Assembly: GCA_011523615.1 (NCBI GenBank)
Contig: WTGJ01000002.1
Span: 1 to 60,495, forward strand
DNA from: Chloroflexota bacterium
GTDB taxonomy: Bacteria > Chloroflexota > Anaerolineae > Aggregatilineales > Phototrophicaceae
DNA length: 60,495 nucleotides
Reading direction: 5' to 3'
The translations under genes were made by a program, and so were the position numbers. Below are positions 34,652 through 44,148 of the stretch, piece after piece (position 1 is the first letter of the stretch; each line of letters starts with the position of its first letter). Below the pieces are notes generated by a model. That model was not told the origin of the DNA. It ran no database searches and was given only the letters and a program-made list of their open reading frames with translations.

Positions 34652-36355
34652 ATGAACCGCATGACCGTGTTGAATCAATCCCGCGCGCGTGGGGCTCGTG
34701 CTCGCCTGGAAGCGCGGCGCCGCACTCAGGAGCGCGCTCGCCAGCATCACTCCGCACCACCAGCTCACACGCCGCTCTGGCTGGCGGACCTCGTCTTCTA
34801 CGCCCGCCGCCTGCTCCAACTGCGCGCTTTCATCGTCGTGCCCATCCTGGCTGCGGTGCTGTTCTTCTTCGGCTATTTCACGTTCAGCGGTCGGGTCTAC
34901 CCCGGTGTACATTCCCTGGGTCAAAACCTCAGCAGCCTGCGCGAAGAGCAACTCACAGAGGTGCTGCAAGCGGCCTGGCAGGAACAAAGCCCGATCCGCA
35001 TCCACCTCGACGGCCAGGAAATCGCCAGCGCCTCCCCCGCACAACTCGGCATGCAGCTGGATGCCTCGGCGACTTTCGCCAGAGCGCGGCGCGTGGGCCT
35101 GGCCGGCCTCCCCTTCGGCTATGCACTCACCCCGGTGATCAGCGTAACGGGTCAGGATTACCTCACCGCTCAACAATATCTGCTGGATTTCAAGCAACAG
35201 GTGGATACACCGCCCGCCAATGCCAGCTACCGCTATGTCGCCGGCGAAGTGCAGCCGGTCGCCGGGGTAACCGGCCGTGAGCTGGATATCATGGCTGCCC
35301 TCGATCAGCTGAGCGGCAATCCTTCACGCATCTGGCGGCGTGGTGAATTGCACCTCACCTCGACCACCATCGAGCCCTGGGTTGCGGATCCCTTGCCCCT
35401 GCTCGAATCGGCCCAATCCATCATCCGCAGCGGGTTTGAACTGGTCGGCTATGACCCTTACACCAACGAGACGACGACCTTCAGCGCCGGCCCCGCCGAT
35501 GTCGCCAACTGGTTGGAAGCGGGGCCCAATCACCTGCAACTGCAATCCAACCGCTTCCGCGCGATGATCACCGCCATCAACACCAGCCAGATGCTGGGCG
35601 AAGACAACGCCCGCTTCATCGATGCCAACTACGCCTACCGCAAAGTGAACGATGCCCTGGCTCAAAAGGAACGGACCGTCACCCTGCGCATCAACTACCG
35701 CCCGACCGTCTATACCGTCGAAAATGGCGATACTGTCTATGACATCGCGCGAAAAACCGGCGTCCCCTTCGGCCTCATCGCCGAAACCAACCCCGGTCGA
35801 GACCTCAACTACGTCTTCGTCGGTGAAAAAATCCAGCTCCCCACTCGGGACATCACCATCCCCAACGATGTCATCGCCCACAAGCGGATCGTCGTTGACC
35901 TGGATCAACAGCACCTCATCGCCTATGAACATGGCGAAGTCATCTTCGATTGGGGCATCTCCTCCGGCATGGAAAGTGACCCTACGCTGCCTGGCGTCTA
36001 CCAGATCCTCTCCCATACCGAAGTCGCCCATGGCTCCAGCTTCCGCCTCTGCAACGACGAAGCCTGCGGTGCCTGGGTCATGCACTTTTTCATGGGCATC
36101 TACGAAGTGCGCCCGGGCCTCATGAACGGTTTCCACGGCGCTGTGCAATTGCCGAATGGTTTTTTCCTCAATGGCAACGAGGTGAACGAACCCTCCACGC
36201 TCGGCTGCGTCATGTCCGGCAATGAGAACGCCGAAAAACTCTACCACTGGGCCGAACAGGGTACGATCGTTGAAATCATCGGCGATGATTATTTGCCCCA
36301 ATCCGACCTGGCTCGCCACGCGAAACGCATCATCGATAACCACTACACTTCCTGA
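34652..36355 (+). CDS. L,D-transpeptidase with peptidoglycan-binding and LysM domains
   Basis: A 567-residue cell-wall enzyme. A basic cytoplasmic N-terminus is followed by a membrane anchor (residues ~55-75). Next comes a region resembling the PG_binding_4/VanW-associated domain (~80-330), a LysM domain (YTVENGDTVYDIARKTG from residue 354) and a YkuD catalytic domain (~410-560). The catalytic site is His495 (GFHGAV) and Cys519 (STLGCV). It would make 3-3 cross-links or attach proteins to peptidoglycan outside the membrane. A TAAAAT box at 34649-34654 and the lack of any Shine-Dalgarno raise the possibility of leaderless initiation at the in-frame ATG 34661. Confidence 0.9.
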   Translation: MNRMTVLNQSRARGARARLEARRRTQERARQHHSAPPAHTPLWLADLVFYARRLLQLRAFIVVPILAAVLFFFGYFTFSGRVYPGVHSLGQNLSSLREEQLTEVLQAAWQEQSPIRIHLDGQEIASASPAQLGMQLDASATFARARRVGLAGLPFGYALTPVISVTGQDYLTAQQYLLDFKQQVDTPPANASYRYVAGEVQPVAGVTGRELDIMAALDQLSGNPSRIWRRGELHLTSTTIEPWVADPLPLLESAQSIIRSGFELVGYDPYTNETTTFSAGPADVANWLEAGPNHLQLQSNRFRAMITAINTSQMLGEDNARFIDANYAYRKVNDALAQKERTVTLRINYRPTVYTVENGDTVYDIARKTGVPFGLIAETNPGRDLNYVFVGEKIQLPTRDITIPNDVIAHKRIVVDLDQQHLIAYEHGEVIFDWGISSGMESDPTLPGVYQILSHTEVAHGSSFRLCNDEACGAWVMHFFMGIYEVRPGLMNGFHGAVQLPNGFFLNGNEVNEPSTLGCVMSGNENAEKLYHWAEQGTIVEIIGDDYLPQSDLARHAKRIIDNHYTS

Positions 36356-36418
36356 TCCCTCCCCCAAGCACGCTATACTCCGCATAACGTGACGAATACC
36401 TCAGTAAGGGGAGAGCGC

Positions 36419-38323
36419 ATGACCGATTCAGATCGCACCCAGCGGCAATATGGCCTGTGGGATAGCCCGCTTTCCGCACGAGCGCTGGCCGGCGACACCG
36501 TCATCAGCAACGTGCAATGGCTCCCCGGCCGTGCCGGCGCCGCGGCTACCCTCGTCTGGTTGGAAAAGCGCGGCGCAAATTCGGTCATCGTCCTCCAACA
36601 GGGAGAGGATGCCCCGCGAGATTTAACGGCTGCGGATGTCGCCATTCGCGCCCAGGTGAACTATGGCGGTGGTGAATTCGGCGTCTCGCAAGATACGGTC
36701 TATTACACCGCAGAGCAACGAATCTGGCGCCAACCGATCGCCGGCGGTGCAGCGCAAGCGATCACCCCTGCTTTCGCTGCCTGCGCTTCGCCCACCCCTT
36801 CGCCAGATGGCCGTTGGCTCGTCTACGTCTACCACTACGAAGGCGCTGATGGCCTGGCCCTGGTTCCCAGCGATGGCAGCGACTGGCCGCGGCAAATCGC
36901 CACCGATAGCGATTTCGTCACCAACCCCACCTGGTCACCTTCAGGCGATGCCATCGCCTACATCACCTGGGATCACCCAAACATGCCCTGGAATGGCACG
37001 GAACTCCGCCTCCTGCAACTGGATCTGGCCGCGCCGGGCGGCCCACGCGTCCGGGAGCGCCAGACCCTCGCCGGCGACCGCGAAACGGCCATCTTCCAAC
37101 CCGAATTCTCCCCCGATGGCCGCTGGCTGACTTACACCAGCGATGAGAGCGGCTTCAGCCAGCTCTACGCCCTCGAGCTCAGCTCGGGCGAGCGCATTCA
37201 ATTGACCGATGCCCAGGCAGAACATGGCGCGCCCGGCGGGCGCCAGGGACACACTCGCTATGGCTGGGTGGGCGATGGCGAAGTCATCTACTTGCTGCGC
37301 AACGGACTCGGCTTCAGCAAACTCTGCCGCCTCGATTGGCCTGCGAAACGCCTGCGCACCATCGATACCCTCGCCGGCTACAGCGATATCGCCGAGGTCG
37401 CCGTCGGTGCCAATGAATGGCAGGTCGCCATCCTCGCCAGCGACAGCCGACGCCCGGCCCGTCTGTTGCGTCGCGTCCCCGGCGGTTCTCGCATCGTGCG
37501 CCGAACTTCCACCGAAGCCATCCCGCGCTCCAGCCTGGCCGCCGCGCAGGCTATACAATTCCCTGGCCACGATGGGGAAACCGTGCACGCTCTCTATTAC
37601 GAACCGACCCACCCGCACTACGCCGGGGTCGACAAACCGCCGCTCATCGTTCACGCACACGGCGGCCCCATCGGCCAGCAAAAAGCCACCTACAACGGCG
37701 CCGCGCAATTTTTTGCCACCCGCGGTTACGCCTACCTTTCCGTCAATTATCGGGGCAGCCTGGGCTATGGCCGCGCGTACATGAGCAAAATCCTCGGCCA
37801 CTGGGGAGTCTACGATACCGAAGATTGCGCGGCCGGCGCCCGCCATCTCATCGAAGCTGACCTCGTCGATCCCGAGCGCATCGTGATCTACGGCGGCAGC
37901 GCAGGCGGCTTCACGGTACTCAATTCCCTCGTCAACCTGCCCGGTTTTTACGCTGCCGGCGTGAACCTCTTCGGGGTGAGCAACCAATTCCTGCTCGCCG
38001 CCGAAACGCACAAGTACGAAGCGCGTTATCTGGATTCGCTGCTCGGCCCCCTGCCGGAATCAGCTGCCTTGTATCGAGAACGCTCGCCCATCTTCCACGC
38101 AGAGCGCATCACCGACCCTTTGCTCATTTTTCAAGGCAGCGTCGACATCGTCGTTCCCCCCAATCAGTCGGAAAGTGTGGTGGCCGTCCTCAAACGACAG
38201 GGCGTACCCTATGAATACCACCTTTACGAAGGAGAGGGGCACGGTTGGCGCCGCCCGGAAACCATCGAGCACTGCTTCGAGACAATGCTGCGCTTTTTGG
38301 AACATCATGTCCTCTATCGATGA
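36419..38323 (+). CDS. S9 family peptidase (prolyl oligopeptidase/acylaminoacyl-peptidase type)
   Basis: A 634-residue serine peptidase. Residues ~20-370 show beta-propeller (WD40-like/TolB) repeats such as SPDGRWLVYVYH and SPDGRWLTYTSDE. The C-terminal alpha/beta-hydrolase domain carries the triad Ser494 (GGSAGG), Asp576 (GSVDIVV) and His608 (GEGHGW). No signal peptide, so it is cytoplasmic. It would trim short peptides, in keeping with a cell that imports peptides. GGGGAGAG precedes ATG 36419; a GTG 30 nt upstream is less likely. A TATACT box sits at 36374-36379. Confidence 0.92.
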   Translation: MTDSDRTQRQYGLWDSPLSARALAGDTVISNVQWLPGRAGAAATLVWLEKRGANSVIVLQQGEDAPRDLTAADVAIRAQVNYGGGEFGVSQDTVYYTAEQRIWRQPIAGGAAQAITPAFAACASPTPSPDGRWLVYVYHYEGADGLALVPSDGSDWPRQIATDSDFVTNPTWSPSGDAIAYITWDHPNMPWNGTELRLLQLDLAAPGGPRVRERQTLAGDRETAIFQPEFSPDGRWLTYTSDESGFSQLYALELSSGERIQLTDAQAEHGAPGGRQGHTRYGWVGDGEVIYLLRNGLGFSKLCRLDWPAKRLRTIDTLAGYSDIAEVAVGANEWQVAILASDSRRPARLLRRVPGGSRIVRRTSTEAIPRSSLAAAQAIQFPGHDGETVHALYYEPTHPHYAGVDKPPLIVHAHGGPIGQQKATYNGAAQFFATRGYAYLSVNYRGSLGYGRAYMSKILGHWGVYDTEDCAAGARHLIEADLVDPERIVIYGGSAGGFTVLNSLVNLPGFYAAGVNLFGVSNQFLLAAETHKYEARYLDSLLGPLPESAALYRERSPIFHAERITDPLLIFQGSVDIVVPPNQSESVVAVLKRQGVPYEYHLYEGEGHGWRRPETIEHCFETMLRFLEHHVLYR

Positions 38324-38413
38324 CCCTGCGCAGATGGAAACCACAAACCCGCCGCTGGGTGGGTTCCTGCGCCACGCCCATCCGCGCTAGGCTCTGCCCA
38401 CACCGGAGAACTC

Positions 38414-38442
38414 TTGCAAAGCCACCCTTCCCTCACTAGCCT
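38414..38442 (+). promoter_or_regulatory. candidate promoter of comEA-like gene (leaderless)
   Basis: TTGCAA (38414-38419), a 17-nt spacer and TAGCCT (38437-38442). The expected start point, about 7 nt downstream, coincides with the ATG at 38449, and no Shine-Dalgarno precedes that ATG, so the message may be leaderless. Confidence 0.4.
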
Positions 38443-38448
38443 CTGGCC

Positions 38449-39042
38449 ATGCCTGATTCGCCGCCCCAGCCCAATCGCGTCTCTGCCATTTGGGTGATCG
38501 GCGCCTTGGGGCTGGCCTTCATCCTCGGCCTCCTGTACCGCGAAGCCACCCGGCCCGAACCGCTGATCCTGGAAGTCCTGCCGCCACCGCCCACGGCTAC
38601 CGCGGCCCCCACGATGACTCCCCCGCCGATCCTCGTGCACATCGTCTGCGCAGGCGATGCCGGCCCGATCAACGACACCTTCTCGCTTCCCGCCCGAACC
38701 CGCGTGGAAGATGCCCTGCTCACTGCCGGTTGTGCCCTCGAAAGTGGCGATACGTCTCGCGTCAACCGCGCTGCCCTGCTGCGTGATGGCGACCAAATCT
38801 ACCTGCCAGCCGCCGACGCCGCCCCAGCCCCCACGCCGCTGCGCCCGGAACTCCTGCGGATCAACCAGGCGAATCAGGAAGAGCTGGAACAATTGCCCGG
38901 CATCGGCCCTACCCTGGCCGCGCGCATCCTTGAATGGCGCGAAACCCAAGGCCCCTTCACGGATCTGGCAGCGCTCGATGCGGTGCCGGGCATCGGCCCC
39001 TCCATGCTGGAACGCCTGCGCGACCTCATCGCCTTTGATTGA
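38449..39042 (+). CDS. comEA: ComEA-like DNA-binding protein (SLBB plus helix-hairpin-helix)
   Basis: A 197-residue membrane-anchored protein. A single helix lies at residues ~14-28, followed by a Pro/Thr-rich spacer, an SLBB-like beta domain (~62-125, VHIVCAGDAGPI to DGDQIYLP) and paired helix-hairpin-helix motifs at the C-terminus (INQANQEELEQLPGIGP near 140, then LDAVPGIGPSMLERL). This is the architecture of the competence DNA receptor ComEA. Its usual partner ComEC is not in the window. Two cysteines in the SLBB domain might form a disulfide outside the membrane. Confidence 0.88.
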   Translation: MPDSPPQPNRVSAIWVIGALGLAFILGLLYREATRPEPLILEVLPPPPTATAAPTMTPPPILVHIVCAGDAGPINDTFSLPARTRVEDALLTAGCALESGDTSRVNRAALLRDGDQIYLPAADAAPAPTPLRPELLRINQANQEELEQLPGIGPTLAARILEWRETQGPFTDLAALDAVPGIGPSMLERLRDLIAFD

Positions 39043-39053
39043 CTCGCCCCGCC

Positions 39054-39070
39054 GCGGCTCAATCAGCCGC
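39054..39070 (+). terminator. hairpin between convergent genes (possible bidirectional terminator)
   Basis: GCGGCT (39054-39059), loop CAATC and AGCCGC (39065-39070) form a perfect stem exactly between the stops of the comEA-like gene and the GNAT-ankyrin gene. No T-run on either side, so termination strength is doubtful. Confidence 0.4.
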
Positions 39071-39073
39071 CGC

Positions 39074-40363
39074 TCAATTCGCCTCGACCAGAGCCGCCCT
39101 CACATCCGCCGGTAAGCTGCTCGGCGCCAGCTGCGCCGCCGCTTCTCCCCAGGCATTGACCGCCAGACGGTCCGCCCCGGCCGCCAGCAGGGAGCGAATC
39201 ACGGCCACTTGCTCCGTTTTGAATTGCGGCCCCCAGGGGCCCGCCCCGACGACGGCGTGGATGAGCGGCGTCGCGCCAAAATCTCGCTCGCGTGCCTCCA
39301 CTTCCGCCCCGGCCGCCAACAATCCCTGCACCAACTCGATTTCACCGTGGAAACAGGCGACGTGCAAAGCCATCCCTCCGTTCCGCTGGCGCAGGCGGGC
39401 GATCACCGGGCGCTCATCCAGCAGCGCCAGGGCTGCCTTCCGTTCGCCACAGAAAAGATGATGCAAGAAGGTTTCCAGCGTCAAATGATCGGCCTGCGCG
39501 CGCCATTTTTCGCGCTGTTCCCGTGATGAAGCGGGTTCATCCGCACTGCGCTGCCAGTGCTGCAAGGTGGAAACCACGCGAAAACCCAGGCGCTCGTAAA
39601 AGGGGATCAACCCATGGCCATTTTGCAGCGTGGCGTGGGCGAAACCCGCCTCCCGCGCCACCCGCATCATCCGGCGCAGCAAGGCACTGGCGATGCCCCG
39701 TCGCCGCGCCGCCGGCCGCACGCCGACATCGTAAATGCCCGCCACCCCCGCCGCCGTTCCCAACAGCGCGCTCCCCTGCCATGCATCGTCCTCGTAAGCG
39801 TGGAAGATTCGCGCTTGCTCCCGTTCCCACATGTGCAAAGTAGCGAAAAATTCTTCCGCGGCCGGTTCTTCCGCCAGCGAACCAAAGTAAGGGTGATCCA
39901 CCCCCTTTCCACCGTCGACCACCGCCCGCAGCTCCCCCGCTTCCGCCGCGCCCAATTCCCGAATTTCGACCGCCGCCCTTGCACCGTGACTCTCTTCATC
40001 CCACGGCAACGCGGGCAGTGGGGCCGCCATGCAAGTCCCCGAGAATTGATATTGCCAGCCGAAGGATTTCAGCATCCCATGCCATTCCGCCGGCGTCCGT
40101 TGCGCGGTCGTCGTGCACCAGACCGCCGCCCGTCGCTGCGCATAGAAAGCCACCGCCTCCGCCAGCATTTCCTCCGCCATCGCTGGCGCGCCCGTCGGTG
40201 GCAACAGAGTGCGGTCACAGCCCGGCAACCACAAAAGCTTTGGCGCAAACGTCCAACGCAAGCCCGCCCTGCCGTGCAACTCGCTGCCGGCAGCTTGCGC
40301 GCGCCACGCCGTCATGCAGGCGAGGTTCTCCTCCGCCTTGTGGGCCAAACCCACCTCCCGCAT
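39074..40363 (-). CDS. GNAT acetyltransferase fused to ankyrin repeats
   Basis: A ~429-residue two-part protein. Residues ~130-275 form a GNAT N-acetyltransferase domain with the acetyl-CoA loop VRPAARRRGIASALL and the closing FYERLGFRVV segment. The first ~120 residues are a diverged, possibly second, GNAT-like half. Residues ~305-400 carry ankyrin repeats (GGMALHVACFHGEIELVQGLLAAGAEVEAR, broken here only for description by family pattern; then GATPLIHAVVGAGPWG and VIRSLLAAGADRLAVN). Ankyrin modules would recruit a protein substrate. Fusions of these two folds are unusual. GTG 40366 is an alternative start. It is divergent from cysS. Confidence 0.85.
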   Translation of the reverse strand: MREVGLAHKAEENLACMTAWRAQAAGSELHGRAGLRWTFAPKLLWLPGCDRTLLPPTGAPAMAEEMLAEAVAFYAQRRAAVWCTTTAQRTPAEWHGMLKSFGWQYQFSGTCMAAPLPALPWDEESHGARAAVEIRELGAAEAGELRAVVDGGKGVDHPYFGSLAEEPAAEEFFATLHMWEREQARIFHAYEDDAWQGSALLGTAAGVAGIYDVGVRPAARRRGIASALLRRMMRVAREAGFAHATLQNGHGLIPFYERLGFRVVSTLQHWQRSADEPASSREQREKWRAQADHLTLETFLHHLFCGERKAALALLDERPVIARLRQRNGGMALHVACFHGEIELVQGLLAAGAEVEARERDFGATPLIHAVVGAGPWGPQFKTEQVAVIRSLLAAGADRLAVNAWGEAAAQLAPSSLPADVRAALVEAN

Positions 40364-40461
40364 CACCCGAACGGACCTTCCGCCTCATGCCTCGCAGATT
40401 TCATCATCCCCACTCTCTGCCTTTTGGGTTACAATCAGTTCCTGGCGCGAGGATACTTCGG

Positions 40462-41910
40462 ATGGGTCTGAACGAGCTGCAAATATTCAACGTGCTCGGC
40501 CGCCAAAAACAACGTTTTGACCCCTTGGTCGATGGCAAAGTCGGGATGTACGTCTGCGGCCCTACGGTGCAGGAACTCTCTCACCTGGGTCATGCCAAAA
40601 CCTACGTCGCTTTCGATACCATCGCCCGCTGGTTGCGCCACTGTGGCTACGACCTCCTCTACATTCAAAACATCACCGATGTCGGACACCTGCTCGCCAC
40701 CGATGAAGACCGCATCCTGAAAAAAGCCGCCGAAATGCAATGGCGCCCGATGCAGCTCGTGGAACATTATACGCGGGAATATTTCGCCGATATGGATCAG
40801 CTCGGCATCCAACGCCCTGACATTTCGCCGCGGGCCAGCGCGCACATCCCCGAACAAATCAGCATGACGCAGGAACTCATCGCCGCCGGACATGCCTACG
40901 TCGCCAACGGCAATGTGTATTTTGACGTCCGCAGCGCGCCCGCTTACGGCAAACTCAGCAACCGCAAATGGGAAGCCGAAGAAACTGGCAGCCGCGAAGC
41001 CATCCGCAGCGAAAAACGCCACGCGGAAGATTTCGCCCTCTGGAAACGCGCCGATGAAGAACACATCCTCCGTTGGGACAGCCCCTGGGGCGAAGGTTTC
41101 CCCGGCTGGCACATCGAATGTTCCGCGATGGCCCGCAAATACCTCGGCCCGACCTTCGATATCCACGGCGGCGGCATCGACAACATCTACCCCCACAACG
41201 AGAACGAGATCGCCCAGAGCGAAGCCGCCAACCAAGCCCCCTTCGCCCGCTACTGGCTGCTGGTCGGCAGCCTCACGGTGGATGGCGTGAAGATGTCCAA
41301 GTCCCTGGGCAATTTCACCACCATCCGCGAATCGCTCGAACAACATCGGCCCGAGGTGCTGCGCCTCTTCACGCTAAGCGCTCATTACCGCAGCCCCGTC
41401 GATTACAGCGAAGCGGCGCTCGCCGGGGCAGCCGGCGGTTGGGAACGGCTCATCTCCGCCTGGCGGCGCGCCCAACACCGCTCCACCAACGCCGACGCCA
41501 GCGCCGATGGTGATTCCTTCCAATCCCGTATCCAACACGCGCGCTCCCAATTCAGCGATGCGATGAACGATGATTTCAACACCCCCCAGGCCATCGCTGC
41601 CCTGCAGCAATTCACGCGCGAGGTCAACACTTTGCTCCAGGAAGGTACCGCGCTGGGTTCGGCGATCCTGGGCGAAATTGTGGCCACCTACGATCAGCTG
41701 GCGGGGGAGGTGCTCGGCCTCCTGCCCGGCGCAGAAAGCAGCGCAAACGCGGCCCGCGAAACGGGCTTGATCGAGCTCCTCCTGGAACTCCGCGCTCAGG
41801 CTCGTTCCGAAAAACAATTCGCGCGCAGCGATTACATCCGCGAACAGCTATCTCGCCTCGGCATCGCGCTCGAAGATGGCGCGGCCGGCACCACCTGGCG
41901 CATCCCATGA
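40462..41910 (+). CDS. cysS: cysteine--tRNA ligase
   Basis: A 482-residue class I aminoacyl-tRNA synthetase that charges tRNA-Cys. The zinc/cysteine site begins with Cys32 in YVCGPTVQ, the HIGH motif is HLGH (residues 41-44), GWHIECSAM is central and KMSKS is at residues 277-281. The C-terminal helical anticodon-binding part ends near residue 480, as usual. GCGAGGA precedes ATG 40462, and a TACAAT box lies at 40430-40435. It heads a five-gene run with overlaps (cysS-rlmB-frr-uppS-moxR). Its tRNA-Cys(GCA) is encoded in the same window at 59954. Confidence 0.97.
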   Translation: MGLNELQIFNVLGRQKQRFDPLVDGKVGMYVCGPTVQELSHLGHAKTYVAFDTIARWLRHCGYDLLYIQNITDVGHLLATDEDRILKKAAEMQWRPMQLVEHYTREYFADMDQLGIQRPDISPRASAHIPEQISMTQELIAAGHAYVANGNVYFDVRSAPAYGKLSNRKWEAEETGSREAIRSEKRHAEDFALWKRADEEHILRWDSPWGEGFPGWHIECSAMARKYLGPTFDIHGGGIDNIYPHNENEIAQSEAANQAPFARYWLLVGSLTVDGVKMSKSLGNFTTIRESLEQHRPEVLRLFTLSAHYRSPVDYSEAALAGAAGGWERLISAWRRAQHRSTNADASADGDSFQSRIQHARSQFSDAMNDDFNTPQAIAALQQFTREVNTLLQEGTALGSAILGEIVATYDQLAGEVLGLLPGAESSANAARETGLIELLLELRAQARSEKQFARSDYIREQLSRLGIALEDGAAGTTWRIP

Positions 41911-42728
41911 GCCGGCGAGCCTCCACTGCCAACGGCAGTCAATTGCTGTATGGTCACTGGTCCGTCCTGGAAGCCATCCGCGCCCAACGGCGCCCCCTGG
42001 AACAACTGTTGCTCACCGAAGGCGTGGAAGAACGGGGCAAACTGGTCGAAATCCTGCAATTGGCGCGTTCGCGCGGCCTGAGGATCCGCCGCATCCCCCG
42101 CAACATCATGGACGACATCACCAACAATGCCCGCCACCAACATACCGCCCTTCGCGTGGGCCCTTACCCTTATGTGGAACTCGATCACATCCTCCAAAAG
42201 GCGGATGCTCTGGGAGAACGTCCGTTGTTATTGATCCTCGACTTGTTGAAAGACCCGCAGAATGTCGGCGTGCTCCTGCGAATCGCCGATTCCGTGGGCG
42301 TCCACGGCATCATGTTGCAAGAACGGCGCAGCGTCGGCATCACCCCCGCCGTCATCAGCAGCAGCAGCGGCGCCGCAGAACACCTCAACATCGCCCGCGT
42401 CACCAATTTGGTCCAGACCATGCGCGAACTGCGCGAAGATGGCATCTGGCTCGTCGGGCTGGATACCAACGACCAATTGCAACCGCTGGATGCAGTAGAC
42501 TTAAACGTCCCCCTCGGCCTGGTGCTGGGTAGCGAAGGGGAAGGGATGCGCCGCCTCGTGCGCGAAAATTGTGATGTGCTGGCGACCCTGCCCATGCGCG
42601 GTCGCGTCGCCAGCCTCAATGTCGCTACGGCGGGGTCGATCGCGCTCTACAGTGCCTGGAATGCGCGTTCCTGGGAAGGTTGGCACGGGACCGCTCCGCG
42701 TTTGCCGGCGGGAGGAAAGAATTCATGA
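41907..42728 (+). CDS. rlmB: TrmH/SpoU family rRNA 2'-O-methyltransferase (RlmB-like)
   Basis: A 273-residue SPOUT methyltransferase. The N-terminal substrate-binding domain (residues ~12-90, LLYGHWSVLEAIRA) is followed by the knotted catalytic domain with the three SpoU motifs: DPQNVGVLLRIAD, LVLGSEGEGM and SLNVATAGSIALY. The layout matches RlmB (Gm2251 of 23S rRNA). Its ATG overlaps the cysS stop, a pairing seen in several bacterial groups. Confidence 0.92.
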   Translation: MSRRASTANGSQLLYGHWSVLEAIRAQRRPLEQLLLTEGVEERGKLVEILQLARSRGLRIRRIPRNIMDDITNNARHQHTALRVGPYPYVELDHILQKADALGERPLLLILDLLKDPQNVGVLLRIADSVGVHGIMLQERRSVGITPAVISSSSGAAEHLNIARVTNLVQTMRELREDGIWLVGLDTNDQLQPLDAVDLNVPLGLVLGSEGEGMRRLVRENCDVLATLPMRGRVASLNVATAGSIALYSAWNARSWEGWHGTAPRLPAGGKNS

Positions 42729-43282
42729 TCGAAGAGATCCTCAGCGAAGCCCGCAACCGCATGCAATCCTCCCTTTCCGTCTTCTCCGAGACCTTGCACG
42801 GCATCCGTGGCAACCGCGCCAGTACCGCACTGGTCGATCGCCTGGCGGTCGAGTATTATGGTCAGGAAACCGAGCTGCGCCAGCTCAGCAACATCAGCAC
42901 ACCTGAACCCATGCAAATCCTCATCCGCCCTTACGATAAAGAAGCCATCCGCGCCATCGAGAAAGCCATCCAACTCTCTGATCTGGGCATCCACCCCAAT
43001 GTCGAAGCCGAAGCGATCCGCTTGAACATGCCCCCCCTCACCCAGGAACGGCGCCAACAACTGGTCAAACACCTGCACCGACGCACCGAAGATGCCCGCG
43101 TCGCCATCCGCAACATCCGCCGCTCCGCCAACGAAGACCTGAAAGAATTCCAGCGCGAAAAGCTGATTTCCGAAGATGAACAAAAATTGGGCCAGGATGA
43201 AGTGCAAAAATTGACCGATCAGTTCATCGAGAAAATGGATGCGCTGAGCCGCGCCAAAGAAGCGGATATCATGGAGTTGTGA
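42725..43282 (+). CDS. frr: ribosome recycling factor
   Basis: A 185-residue RRF of normal length, with the family N-terminus (residues 18-32, SVFSETLHGIRGNRAS), LRQLSNISTPEPMQILIRPYD in the centre and the C-terminal coiled helix rich in charged residues (REKLISEDEQKLGQDEVQKL). It splits post-termination ribosomes together with EF-G. ATG 42725 overlaps the rlmB end by 4 nt and is preceded by GGAGGAAAG. Here frr is next to rlmB and uppS, without the usual pyrH/tsf neighbours. Confidence 0.97.
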   Translation: MIEEILSEARNRMQSSLSVFSETLHGIRGNRASTALVDRLAVEYYGQETELRQLSNISTPEPMQILIRPYDKEAIRAIEKAIQLSDLGIHPNVEAEAIRLNMPPLTQERRQQLVKHLHRRTEDARVAIRNIRRSANEDLKEFQREKLISEDEQKLGQDEVQKLTDQFIEKMDALSRAKEADIMEL

Positions 43283-44148
43283 CGATCGCCACTCTGACCG
43301 ACCTCCGTCAAAAACGGATCGGCAACCAGCCGGAAGCCGTCGCCAAGCCGCGCCATGTCGCCATCATCATGGATGGCAACGGGCGTTGGGCCCGCGCCCG
43401 CGGTTTGCCGCGCGCTCGCGGCCACCACGCCGGCGCCGATAACCTGCGTCGCGTCCTGCGCGCCTGCTCCGATCGTGGCATCGAATTCGTCACCCTATTC
43501 GCCTTCTCCACCGAAAATTGGCGCCGCCCACGCCGCGAAGTCCGCCTCATCATGGATCTGCTGGAAATCGTCATCGATCGCGAACTGGAGGAACTCGTCG
43601 CCGAAGGGGTGCAAATCCGCCACATCGGCCGCCTCGATGGACTCGCCCCTTACCTGCAAGATAAAATCCGCCTGGCGATCCACCGCACCCAGCACAACCA
43701 AAGCCTCATCGTCAACCTCGCCTTCAACTACGGCGGCCGCGACGAAATCACCCAGGCTATCCGCCAGATCATCCACGACCGCATCCCCGCCGATGCCATC
43801 GACGAGAACCTGATCCGCAGCTATCTCTTCACCCAGGAACAGCCCGACCCCGACCTCATCATCCGCACCAGCGGCGAGCTCCGCGTGAGCAATTTTCTCA
43901 TCTGGCAGGGCGCTTATGCCGAATTCTACGTGACAGATACGTTTTGGCCCGATTTCGACGAAGCGGAATTGCAACTCGCTCTGGATTCCTACGCCCGGCG
44001 AAAACGGCGCTACGGACAAACCGACGAACAATGCGTCACGGATTCCCGCAACCCCTCACTCCGCCAGAACGGCAACCGACATCAAGTGGCCCGCGCCAAT
44101 GGCCAACGGGACGCCCAATCCACCCAGAATCGCCGTGTTCGCGGATAG
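43279..44148 (+). CDS. uppS: undecaprenyl diphosphate synthase (cis-prenyltransferase)
   Basis: A 289-residue cis-prenyltransferase that makes the C55 lipid carrier for peptidoglycan. The catalytic IIMDGNGRWAR (Asp32) is N-terminal, and the FAFSTENWRRP, RHIGRLDGL, NYGGRDEI and PDPDLIIRTSGELRVSNF motifs follow in order. It starts at GTG 43279 overlapping the frr stop. The C-terminal ~35 residues after YGQTD are not part of the family core, and 50 nt of that tail overlap the next gene in another frame. Confidence 0.95.
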   Translation: MTIATLTDLRQKRIGNQPEAVAKPRHVAIIMDGNGRWARARGLPRARGHHAGADNLRRVLRACSDRGIEFVTLFAFSTENWRRPRREVRLIMDLLEIVIDRELEELVAEGVQIRHIGRLDGLAPYLQDKIRLAIHRTQHNQSLIVNLAFNYGGRDEITQAIRQIIHDRIPADAIDENLIRSYLFTQEQPDPDLIIRTSGELRVSNFLIWQGAYAEFYVTDTFWPDFDEAELQLALDSYARRKRRYGQTDEQCVTDSRNPSLRQNGNRHQVARANGQRDAQSTQNRRVRG

